Both the position numbers and the translations under genes were made by a program. This document shows, piece by piece, positions 1-6,598 of a stretch of DNA of 64,000 bases; positions within the stretch are counted from its first letter, which is position 1, and each line of letters begins with the position of its first letter. The notes beneath the pieces were generated by a model that was not told the DNA's origin, did not search any database, and saw nothing but the letters and a program-made list of their open reading frames with translations. The stretch is from JAWKHR01 sp041394725 (GTDB lineage Bacteria; Acidobacteriota; Vicinamibacteria; Vicinamibacterales; SCN-69-37): contig JAWKHR010000027.1 in NCBI GenBank assembly GCA_041394725.1, forward strand, positions 1 to 64,000. Reading direction: 5' to 3'.

Positions 1-542
1 TGCAGCACCTCGCGGGGCGCGCCGTCGGGTACCGCGACGGCCGACATCGCCACGAGGGCGTCGGGCCCGAGGTCGGCGACGACGGTCGTCCGGGTCGGCG
101 GCGAATCACCCACGGCCTGCCGGTAGGCGTCGTTCATCGCCGCGAAGTCGGTCGCGTGCTTCAGGTAGACGTGGATGGTGAGGGTCTGTCCCAGCGACGA
201 CCCGGCCGCCGCCAGCACGCGCGCGAGGCGCTCGAAGACGCGTGTGGTCTGCGCGGTGACGTCGCCGGAGATCCGGCCGTCCGGGCCGGCGGCCGTCATC
301 GCGGACACGAAGACCAGCCCTCCCGCCACCACCGCGGGGCTGGCGACCGGCCCCACCACCTCGTCCACGACCACCGACCGCCGATCCTGCATCACCTCTC
401 CCCCCGGACAGCCCGGCGACGCGACACACCCGTCCACCGGATCGCGGCGTCCGGCGTCGCGAGCGTCCATCGCCGCCACGCCCATCGCGGCCGCGGCCAG
501 CAGCGTCGCCAGCCTGCGGCGTGCCCGCCGGCCCTGCCTCAT
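1..542 (-). CDS. RidA/YjgF-family protein with N-terminal export-like segment (3' end outside window)
   Basis: About 180 codons are visible and the stop lies beyond the window edge. The first 25 or so residues (RRARRRLATLLAAAAMGVAA) are arginine-rich then hydrophobic, like a signal peptide. The rest matches the RidA/YjgF fold: an early 'PVASPAVVAGGLVFVSAM' strand, then 'LGQTLTIHVYLKHATDFAAMNDAY' and 'PPTRTTVVADLGPDALVAMSAVAV'. RidA proteins deaminate reactive enamine/imine intermediates, but many paralogs have other roles and a secreted form is unusual. The start is the ATG at 542; an internal Met near residue 51 would give a cytoplasmic version. It is transcribed divergently from the secreted protein at 581. 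Confidence 0.75.
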   Translation of the reverse strand, partial: MRQGRRARRRLATLLAAAAMGVAAMDARDAGRRDPVDGCVASPGCPGGEVMQDRRSVVVDEVVGPVASPAVVAGGLVFVSAMTAAGPDGRISGDVTAQTTRVFERLARVLAAAGSSLGQTLTIHVYLKHATDFAAMNDAYRQAVGDSPPTRTTVVADLGPDALVAMSAVAVPDGAPREVL

Positions 543-580
543 CGGACATAGAATAGTGGTCTTTCGTCGGAGGTTCAGCC

Positions 581-1561
581 ATGAGACGCCTGTTTTTCCA
601 GACCACGCTCGCCGCGACGCTGGCCGTGGCCGCGCCCGCCCTCCTCGCGAGCGTCAAGACGACGCAGGTCGACTCGATGAAGTTCGAGGGCATGCTGGGC
701 GGCATCATCAACCGCTTCAGCGGCGGCGCCAAGGACGGCATCACGTCCACCGTCGCGGTGAACGGCACCCGGATGTCGCGGCTCGAGGAGCGGACCGGAC
801 AGATCATCGACCTGTCCGAGGAGCGCGTGTACGACCTCGACATCCGGAAGAAGGAGTACCGCGTGCGGACGTTCGCGGAGATCCGCGAGGAGTTCGAGAA
901 GGCGCGCGCCGACGCCGAGAAGCGCATGCAGGAGATGAAGCCCGAGGAGAAGGAAGAGATCCAGCAGGCGGGCCAGGAGCTCGAGGTCGACGTGGACGTG
1001 AAGGACATGGAGGAGTCGAAGGACATCCTCGGCCACACGGCGAAGCACATGGTGCTGACGGTCACGGCGCGGCAGAAGGGCTCGACGCTCGAGGCGGGCG
1101 GCGGGTTCGTGATGACCAACGACCTGTGGCTCGCGCCCTCGATCCCCGAGCTGCGCGAGATCGCCGAGTTCCAGCTGAAGTTCATCAAGGCCGTGTACGG
1201 CGAGGACTTCCTCGCCGACATGCAGCAGATGGCCGGCATGATGGCGATGTACCCCGCGTTCAAGGGCATGGCCGAGCGGATGCAGGCGGAGGGCTCGAAG
1301 CTGCAGGGCACGCCGCTGATGTCCTCGAGCACGTTCGAGTCGGTCAAGAGCGAGGAACAGCTGAAGGCCGCGCAGGCGAACCAGCCGAGCGGCGGCGGTG
1401 GGGGGATCGGCGGGATGCTGGCGCGGCGCATGACGCGCAACCGGCAGCAGCCGACGGCGCGCTCGACGCTCTTCACGACGACGCACGAGGTCACGTCGGT
1501 GTCCACGACGGTCTCGGACGCCGACGTCGCCATCCCCGCCGGCTTCAAGGAAAAGAAGTAG
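581..1561 (+). CDS. Secreted protein of unknown function with central charged coiled-coil segment
   Basis: 326 residues. The N-terminus (MRRLFFQTTLAATLAVAAPALLAS) is a signal peptide. Residues about 100-150 are Glu/Lys-rich and probably helical or coiled coil. A short Gly run lies near residue 275 and the chain ends basic. The body ('VNGTRMSRLEERTGQIIDLSEERVYDLDIRKKEYRV') resembles the lipoprotein-like DUF4412 group, and the layout recalls the protein at 43851-44699. No catalytic motif was recognised. The start is supported by GGAGG at 569-573, and a TAGAAT -10 box at 549-554 lies just upstream. The Tat amidase follows 35 bp downstream in the same orientation. Confidence 0.75.
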   Translation: MRRLFFQTTLAATLAVAAPALLASVKTTQVDSMKFEGMLGGIINRFSGGAKDGITSTVAVNGTRMSRLEERTGQIIDLSEERVYDLDIRKKEYRVRTFAEIREEFEKARADAEKRMQEMKPEEKEEIQQAGQELEVDVDVKDMEESKDILGHTAKHMVLTVTARQKGSTLEAGGGFVMTNDLWLAPSIPELREIAEFQLKFIKAVYGEDFLADMQQMAGMMAMYPAFKGMAERMQAEGSKLQGTPLMSSSTFESVKSEEQLKAAQANQPSGGGGGIGGMLARRMTRNRQQPTARSTLFTTTHEVTSVSTTVSDADVAIPAGFKEKK

Positions 1562-1596
1562 GCATTCACCCGGTTCATCCCTGGAGGCAGACCCGC

Positions 1597-3372
1597 ATGT
1601 CCGATTCGGCAACGTCCCGACGCCGGTTCCTGCAGACCGTGCCCGCCGCCGTGGCGGGCGCCGTGACGACCACCGCCTTCGCCCAGCGCGGCCAGGGCCC
1701 GGCCGGCCCCGTCACGTCCCAGATCGTGGACTGCGCCGAGTCGATCACCGGGCTCGACTTCCACAGCGACGAGGAAGAGGCGATCGCCCGGAGCCTCAAC
1801 CAGAACCTGAATGCCTACGAGCAGATCCGGAACGTCCAGATCCCGCTGGAAACGGCGCCGGCGCTGCTCTTCAGCCCGCACCTGGCCGGGCAGCCCGCGC
1901 CGAAGGGCCCGGCGACGCCCGGCCGCGCGGTCCGCTACACGAAGCCCGCGGCGCGCGCCGTCACGCGCCCGGCCAACCTCGAGGACGTCGCGTTCTGGCC
2001 GGTGACGAAGCTCGCTTCGCTCGTCGAGCGCCGGCTGGTGACGTCCACCGAGCTGACGAAGATGTACCTCGACCGGCTGAAGCGGCACGGCCCGACGCTC
2101 TTCTGCGTGGTCACGCTCACCGAGGATCTGGCGCTGCAGCAGGCGGCGCAGGCCGACAAGGAGATCGCCGCCGGACGCTACAAGGGGCCGCTGCACGGCA
2201 TCCCGTGGGGCGCGAAGGACCTGTTCGCGACGAAGGACATCCGCACGACCTGGGGCGCCGAGCCGTACGTGGACCAGGTGATCGACCACGACGCGACGAT
2301 CGTCGAGCGGCTGCGCGAGGCCGGCGCCGTGCTGGTCGCCAAGCTCTCGATGGGCGCGCTCGCCCAGGGCGGCGTGTGGTTCGGCGGATCCACCCGCAAC
2401 CCGTGGAACACGCAGCAGAGCTCGAGCGGATCGTCGGCCGGGCCGGGCGCGGCGACCTCCGCCGGGCTGGTGGGCTTCGCGATCGGCACCGAGACGCGCG
2501 GCTCGATCATCTCGCCCTCGTCCACCTGCGGCGTGGTCGGCCTCCGGCCGACGTACGGCCGCGTCAGCCGCTACGGCGCGATGGAGCTGGCGTGGACGAT
2601 GGACAAGGTCGGGCCGATGTGCCGGTACGTCGAGGACTGCGTGCTGGTGCTGAATGCGATCTACGGGCCCGACGGGCGTGACCTGTCGGTGGCCGACGCC
2701 GCGTTCGACTGGAACGCGTCCACGCCGCTCGGCGGATACCGGATCGGCTACGTCCGGAGCGACTTCGAGGAGAACCCGAACGCCGGGCGCGGCGGCGCGG
2801 GCGGTGGCGGCGGACGCGGCGGCGGTGGTGGCGGGCGCGGGGGCCGGGGCGGCGCGGAAGCCGCGGCCGAGCGCCTGAAGATCATGCAGGACGTGCTCGA
2901 GGTCTACCGCGGCCTCGGCGCGAAGCTCGAGCCGATCGACCTGCCGGACACCGTGCCCGTCAACGCGATCGGCTTCATGCTGAGCGTCGAGTCGGCCTTC
3001 GCGTTCGACGACCTCACCCGGTCGCGCGGCATCGACATCATGCAGAACAGCAGCTGGCCAGCCACGTTCCGCGCCAACCGCTTCGTCCCGGCGGTCGAGT
3101 ACCTCCGGGCGCAGCGAATCCGCACGCTGCTGATGCAGGAATGGGCGGCGTTCATGGGCCAGTACGACGCGTTCATCTCGTCGAACGGCGCCGGGCTGGC
3201 GGCGACCAACCTGACGGGACACCCGGCCATCGCGCTCAAGTGCGGGTTCCAGAACGGCACGCCGCGCGCGCTGATGGTCACCGGCCGGCTCTACGAAGAG
3301 GCGACCATCGCGCGGATCGCGCTGGCCTACGAGCAGGCGACCGAGTGGAAGGACCAGCACCCGTCGATGTGA
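1597..3372 (+). CDS. Tat-exported amidase (amidase signature family)
   Basis: 591 residues. The N-terminus SRRRFLQTVPAAVAGAVTTT is a twin-arginine signal, so the enzyme should fold in the cytoplasm and act outside it. The amidase signature is clear: 'GIPWGAKD' with the general-base Lys near 207, 'SSSGSSAGPG' with the cis-Ser near 280, and 'RGSIISPSS' with the nucleophilic Ser near 303. This Ser-cisSer-Lys triad hydrolyses carboxamides; the substrate cannot be told. A Gly/Arg-rich insertion near residues 398-425 separates the signature core from the C-terminal part. Annotated GatA-like proteins share the fold, but export and the absence of gatB/gatC argue against a tRNA role. GGAGG lies 10 nt before the ATG. 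Confidence 0.88.
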   Translation: MSDSATSRRRFLQTVPAAVAGAVTTTAFAQRGQGPAGPVTSQIVDCAESITGLDFHSDEEEAIARSLNQNLNAYEQIRNVQIPLETAPALLFSPHLAGQPAPKGPATPGRAVRYTKPAARAVTRPANLEDVAFWPVTKLASLVERRLVTSTELTKMYLDRLKRHGPTLFCVVTLTEDLALQQAAQADKEIAAGRYKGPLHGIPWGAKDLFATKDIRTTWGAEPYVDQVIDHDATIVERLREAGAVLVAKLSMGALAQGGVWFGGSTRNPWNTQQSSSGSSAGPGAATSAGLVGFAIGTETRGSIISPSSTCGVVGLRPTYGRVSRYGAMELAWTMDKVGPMCRYVEDCVLVLNAIYGPDGRDLSVADAAFDWNASTPLGGYRIGYVRSDFEENPNAGRGGAGGGGGRGGGGGGRGGRGGAEAAAERLKIMQDVLEVYRGLGAKLEPIDLPDTVPVNAIGFMLSVESAFAFDDLTRSRGIDIMQNSSWPATFRANRFVPAVEYLRAQRIRTLLMQEWAAFMGQYDAFISSNGAGLAATNLTGHPAIALKCGFQNGTPRALMVTGRLYEEATIARIALAYEQATEWKDQHPSM

Positions 3373-3421
3373 CGGGCGCCGGTCAGCCACCGGCCGGGAC
3401 GAGCCGTGCGGCGGGGCCGCG

Positions 3422-5764
3422 TCAGCGGCTGACGTCCCAGATCCGGACCTCGATCACCGGCGACGTGGCCAGCCGGCGCTCGACCAGGAAGCGGCGGATC
3501 TGATCCTGCACCTGCGCCGGCGTGCTGCCGGCCACCTTCAGCGTGCCGAGCAGCGGGATCCGGATCGCGCCCTGGTCGTCCACGTCGTAGAACCTCGGCA
3601 GGTCTGGCTCGCCCTGGATCGTCACGCGCAGCAGGTCCGAGGCGCGAATCGCGCGCGCCTGGTCCGCGGCCTCGTGCGCGAGCGTCGTGCCGGACAGGTG
3701 ACGGCCCGTCGGGTCGTTCAGCTGCTCGGTGTAGAGCTGCACGAGGTCCGAGTACTCGCGACGCAGCGCCTCCAGGTCACGCTGCGCTTCGAGGACCAGC
3801 CGATCGTTCTGCGCGCGCAGCGGCTCGTTCTGGCTCCGCGCGAGCGCGTCGAGCTGGCGGTTGATGTCGGCCTGTCGCTGCTGGGCGTCGAGCGCCTGCT
3901 CGGCCTGGCGCAGCCGAATCGCCGCCTGCTGCTCGGCCATCGTGGACTGCGTTTCGACCGCGCGCAGTTCCTGCTCGAGGGCCATCACCTTCTGCCGCGC
4001 TTCGTTGGCCGACTGCAGCGTCGCCAGGCCCTTGTCGACCAGCCCCTGCGTCTCGTCGAGGCGCTGCCTGGCCATCTCGAGCTCGCGCGTGAGGCGCTGC
4101 GACTCCGACTGATGGTCCATCTGGGCCCGCTGGCGCTCCAGCGCCACCTGGTCGCGCTCGCGCGCGTAGTTCTGCTCGGCGACCTGGCGCTGGAGCTCGG
4201 CCTGTTTCCTGGCCAGCTCCGCGGCCGGCGAGTCCGGATCGGCGGGCTCGATCACCGCGCCGCGCTGCTGGATCGTCTGGAGCGTGCGCTCGAGCGCCGC
4301 CATCCGCGCCCGCACCGCGGCCATCCGCGCCTCCACGTCGGCCGTCGTCCGGGGATCGACCTGGCCCGACTGCAGGCCCACGGCCAGGCCGGCTTCCGCC
4401 GCGCCCATGACGCCACCCGCGACGCCGGCGGGGGTCCCGGCCGAAATGCCCGACGCCATGCCGCCCGACACACCGGACGCGACGCCGCCGGCCACGCCCG
4501 CGCCCGTGCCGGACGCGATGCCCGTGGCCACGCCCGCGCTCGTGCCGGACGCGATGCCCCCGGCCACGCCCGCGCTCGTGCCGGACGCGACGCCCCCGGA
4601 CACACCGGAACCAATCCCGGTGGCCACGCCCGACCCCACGCCGGACGCGACGCCGGCGCCCTGGGTCGTGGCGGTCCCGGCCGACTGGCCGTCCGCGCCG
4701 TTGTCCGTCGCGCCGGCCGGCACGGCCGCGGGGATCGCGACGCCCAGCGCGAAGACGACGCACAGGCTGGCGATCCAGCCGCCGGTCACCGGCGCCTCGC
4801 GCCGCGGCTGGCCGAGGATCCGGCGGACCCGGTCGGTCAGTGAGCCGTCGGTCGCGGCGAGCGCGACGCCGGCGGGCACGTTGAGTCGCGCGAGCTCGGC
4901 GAGCGCGGTCGCGTAGGTCAGCCGATCGCTCACGCCAACCGCCAGGTCGTCGCAGCAGTGCTCGCGCTCGGCACGGATCCGGCGCGAGAGCCACCACACC
5001 GCGGGGTGGTAGAACAGGAGCGTCTCGACCGCCGACTGCACCAGGTTGACGAGATAGTCGTGCCGGCGCACGTGCGCCAGCTCATGCGCGACGAGCGCCT
5101 CGATCTGGCCCGGCGTCAGGCCCGAGAGCGCCGAGGCCGGCAGCAGCACCACCGGCTTCATCCAGCCGACGATCATCGGCACGGAGACCGCCGACGACTC
5201 GCAGACGCGCACGATGCGCTCGAGCGCGAGGTGGGCCGCAACCCGGCGCACCAGCACCTGGATGGCTTCCGGAGCCGGGCGTACCGCGCGCGCGGTCAGG
5301 CGCCGCGCGACGATCCAGCCGCCGAGCAGCCGCGCCGACAGCAGCGAGACGCCCGTCAGCCACGCCAGGAGCACGAGGCCCTGGCCGAACGGCACCGGCG
5401 ATGACGCCGGCGCCGGCGCGACGGGTAATGCCACCGGTGGCGTCGAGAGCACCGGCGGCGCCGGCACGGGCACGACGTCCCCCGAGGCGCGATCAGCCGC
5501 CACGGGCACCGCCGCGGACCGCCTCGCCGCCGTCACCGCCCGATCCGGTGACGCCAGCAGCACACCGACGGTCACCACGGGCGCGACGAGCATCGCGGCC
5601 AGCGCGCCCACGGCCACCGCATAGCGGCCCGACGCGGTCTGCACCAGCCGCAGGGCGCCGAACGCCAGCGCGGCGATCGCCGCGCCCTGCCAGAGAAAGT
5701 GAATGAGCGCGGTCGCCAGGGCCTGCGCTTCCGGGCGCTCCACGAACCAGACGAGGCCGTTCAT
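3422..5764 (-). CDS. M56 (BlaR1/MecR1-like) metallopeptidase fused to coiled coil and C-terminal polysaccharide-export domain
   Basis: 780 residues, longer than usual BlaR1-type proteins (about 580-600). Residues 1-70 and 125-150 hold membrane segments. HELAH at 227-231 is the zinc-binding HExxH of family M56, followed by 'AEREHCCDDLAV'. Another membrane segment lies near 325-345. Residues about 355-460 are a Gly/Ala/Val/Ser periodic stretch (GVASGVGSGVATG-like). A long Glu/Gln/Arg-rich coiled coil covers about 475-690. The last 85 residues match the Poly_export (Wza N-terminal) domain: 'LLRVTIQGEPDLPRFYDV' and 'AIRIPLLGTLKVAGST'. M56 proteins cleave a partner BlaI repressor on sensing a signal; blaI overlaps this gene by 4 bp. 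The fused export domain suggests sensing of envelope or polysaccharide rather than beta-lactam (inference). Confidence 0.85.
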   Translation of the reverse strand: MNGLVWFVERPEAQALATALIHFLWQGAAIAALAFGALRLVQTASGRYAVAVGALAAMLVAPVVTVGVLLASPDRAVTAARRSAAVPVAADRASGDVVPVPAPPVLSTPPVALPVAPAPASSPVPFGQGLVLLAWLTGVSLLSARLLGGWIVARRLTARAVRPAPEAIQVLVRRVAAHLALERIVRVCESSAVSVPMIVGWMKPVVLLPASALSGLTPGQIEALVAHELAHVRRHDYLVNLVQSAVETLLFYHPAVWWLSRRIRAEREHCCDDLAVGVSDRLTYATALAELARLNVPAGVALAATDGSLTDRVRRILGQPRREAPVTGGWIASLCVVFALGVAIPAAVPAGATDNGADGQSAGTATTQGAGVASGVGSGVATGIGSGVSGGVASGTSAGVAGGIASGTSAGVATGIASGTGAGVAGGVASGVSGGMASGISAGTPAGVAGGVMGAAEAGLAVGLQSGQVDPRTTADVEARMAAVRARMAALERTLQTIQQRGAVIEPADPDSPAAELARKQAELQRQVAEQNYARERDQVALERQRAQMDHQSESQRLTRELEMARQRLDETQGLVDKGLATLQSANEARQKVMALEQELRAVETQSTMAEQQAAIRLRQAEQALDAQQRQADINRQLDALARSQNEPLRAQNDRLVLEAQRDLEALRREYSDLVQLYTEQLNDPTGRHLSGTTLAHEAADQARAIRASDLLRVTIQGEPDLPRFYDVDDQGAIRIPLLGTLKVAGSTPAQVQDQIRRFLVERRLATSPVIEVRIWDVSR
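4490..4615. repeat. Tandem ~36-bp repeat encoding Gly/Ala-rich segment
   Basis: About three copies of a roughly 36-bp unit containing 'cacgcccgcgctcgtgccgg' occur inside the M56 gene and encode the GTSAGVAGGIAS-type periodicity. The nucleotide copies are nearly identical, so recent expansion or slippage is likely. Copy number may vary between strains. Confidence 0.6.
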
Positions 5765-6150
5765 TCCGCACGCTCCTTCCGGTAGTCGTCGATCAGCCGC
5801 TGGATCTCCGCGATCTCCTCTTTGGACGCCGGATGGGCGCTGAGCGCCTGCATCACGAGCGCCGCCGCCGACCCGCCGAACGCCCGGTCCAGCAGGTGGT
5901 CCACCAGCTGGCGCTGGGTTTCGCCCCGCGCCTGGCTGGCGGCGTAGACGTGGCTCCGCGCGGACTCGTCGCGCAGCACCAGGCCCTTCTCCGCCATGAT
6001 CTGCATCAGCTTCAGCGTGGTCGTGTAGCCGGTCTCGCGGTCGGCGGACAGGGCGTCGTGCACCTGCCGCACCGTCGAGGGGCCGCGGGTCCAGAGCACC
6101 TGCAGAATCGCCAGCTCGGCGTCGGTCGGACGAGGGGTGGGTCGTGCCAT
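5761..6150 (-). CDS. BlaI/MecI-family winged-helix repressor
   Basis: 129 residues, the normal BlaI length. The N-terminal winged helix is 'PTDAELAILQVLWTRGPSTV' followed by 'TTTLKLMQIMAEKGLV'. The C-terminal half is the dimerisation and cleavage region. BlaI proteins repress their own operon and are inactivated by the partner M56 peptidase, whose start codon overlaps this stop by 4 bp (ATGA). Two matching inverted repeats just upstream (6161-6197) are likely its operators. No beta-lactamase gene lies nearby, so the regulated target is unknown. Confidence 0.9.
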   Translation of the reverse strand: MARPTPRPTDAELAILQVLWTRGPSTVRQVHDALSADRETGYTTTLKLMQIMAEKGLVLRDESARSHVYAASQARGETQRQLVDHLLDRAFGGSAAALVMQALSAHPASKEEIAEIQRLIDDYRKERAE

Positions 6151-6160
6151 GGACTGATTA

Positions 6161-6197
6161 TACGAATCAATTCGTAGATGTCAACGAAGACGTTCGT
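6161..6197. promoter_or_regulatory. Two tandem BlaI-type operators
   Basis: TACGAA-N4-TTCGTA (6161-6176) is followed by ACGAA-N4-TTCGT (6184-6197). Both have the same half-site and the same 4-nt spacing, with centres 22 bp apart, about two helical turns. They lie 10 bp upstream of the BlaI start, as expected for autorepression. The TACGAA half-site is seen directly; the assignment to BlaI rests on position. Confidence 0.6.
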
Positions 6198-6198
6198 G

Positions 6199-6219
6199 GT
6201 TCAGGAACCAACCCTGAAC
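6199..6219. promoter_or_regulatory. Perfect inverted repeat between divergent blaI and padR
   Basis: GTTCAGG, 7-nt spacer AACCAAC, CCTGAAC. The arms match 7/7. The right arm covers the expected -35 position of the padR promoter (-10 TATACT at 6235-6240), so a bound regulator would block padR transcription. It could also be a weak hairpin. Confidence 0.4.
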
Positions 6220-6234
6220 GGGCGCGGCGCGTCA

Positions 6235-6254
6235 TATACTTCACACCGTGAAGC
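6235..6254 (+). promoter_or_regulatory. padR promoter -10 with operator-like palindrome over the start codon
   Basis: TATACT (6235-6240) places transcription start at about the GTG codon (6248), implying a leaderless mRNA. CTTCAC-acc-GTGAAG spans about 6239-6252, overlapping the start region, and is a candidate PadR autoregulatory site. Confidence 0.45.
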
Positions 6255-6598
6255 ATATTGAGCCGTCCCGGCCGCCCTCGCCGCTCGGCGACTTCGAGCA
6301 ACTGGTCCTCCTCGCCCTCGTCCGCCTGGGCGACGACGCGTATGGCGCGACGATCCGCCGGGAGATCGAGACCCGCACCGGCCGCGACCTCGCGATCAGC
6401 GCCGTGTACGTCGCCCTGGATCGGCTGGAACGCAAGGGGCTGGTGCGGTCGCGGATCGGCGAGCCCAGCCCGACGCGGGGCGGCCGGCGGCGCAAGCACG
6501 TCGCGCTGCTGCCCGAGGGCCGGCGCGCGCTGGCGGCCGCCTACCAGCAGTTCATGGGCATGGCCGAGGGCCTCGAAGAGGAGTTCGGGCGCCGATGA
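6248..6598 (+). CDS. PadR-family transcriptional regulator
   Basis: 116 residues. Short PadR proteins are a winged helix plus one dimerisation helix: 'LGDFEQLVLLALVRLGDDAYGATI' begins the helix-turn-helix, 'SAVYVALDRLERKGLV' is the recognition region, and 'GGRRRKHVALLPEGRRAL' forms the wing. It starts at GTG 6248 and no Shine-Dalgarno is needed if the mRNA is leaderless. Its stop overlaps the start of the ADOP permease by 4 bp, the standard acidobacterial PadR-ADOP arrangement, so it most likely represses this operon. Confidence 0.88.
   Translation: MKHIEPSRPPSPLGDFEQLVLLALVRLGDDAYGATIRREIETRTGRDLAISAVYVALDRLERKGLVRSRIGEPSPTRGGRRRKHVALLPEGRRALAAAYQQFMGMAEGLEEEFGRR

Noticed and set aside
106..3390. 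A 1094-codon open frame on the minus strand
   Set aside because: It is antisense to the secreted protein and the amidase and arises from the high GC content. It has no family match and an Arg/Ala/Gly-heavy composition.
4490..4615. Tandem repeats as a CRISPR array
   Set aside because: The units have no unique spacers and lie in frame within a coding region.
3422..6150. BlaI/M56 pair as beta-lactam resistance
   Set aside because: No beta-lactamase or penicillin-binding gene is adjacent, and the M56 protein lacks the penicillin-sensor domain. Only a general signalling role is supported.
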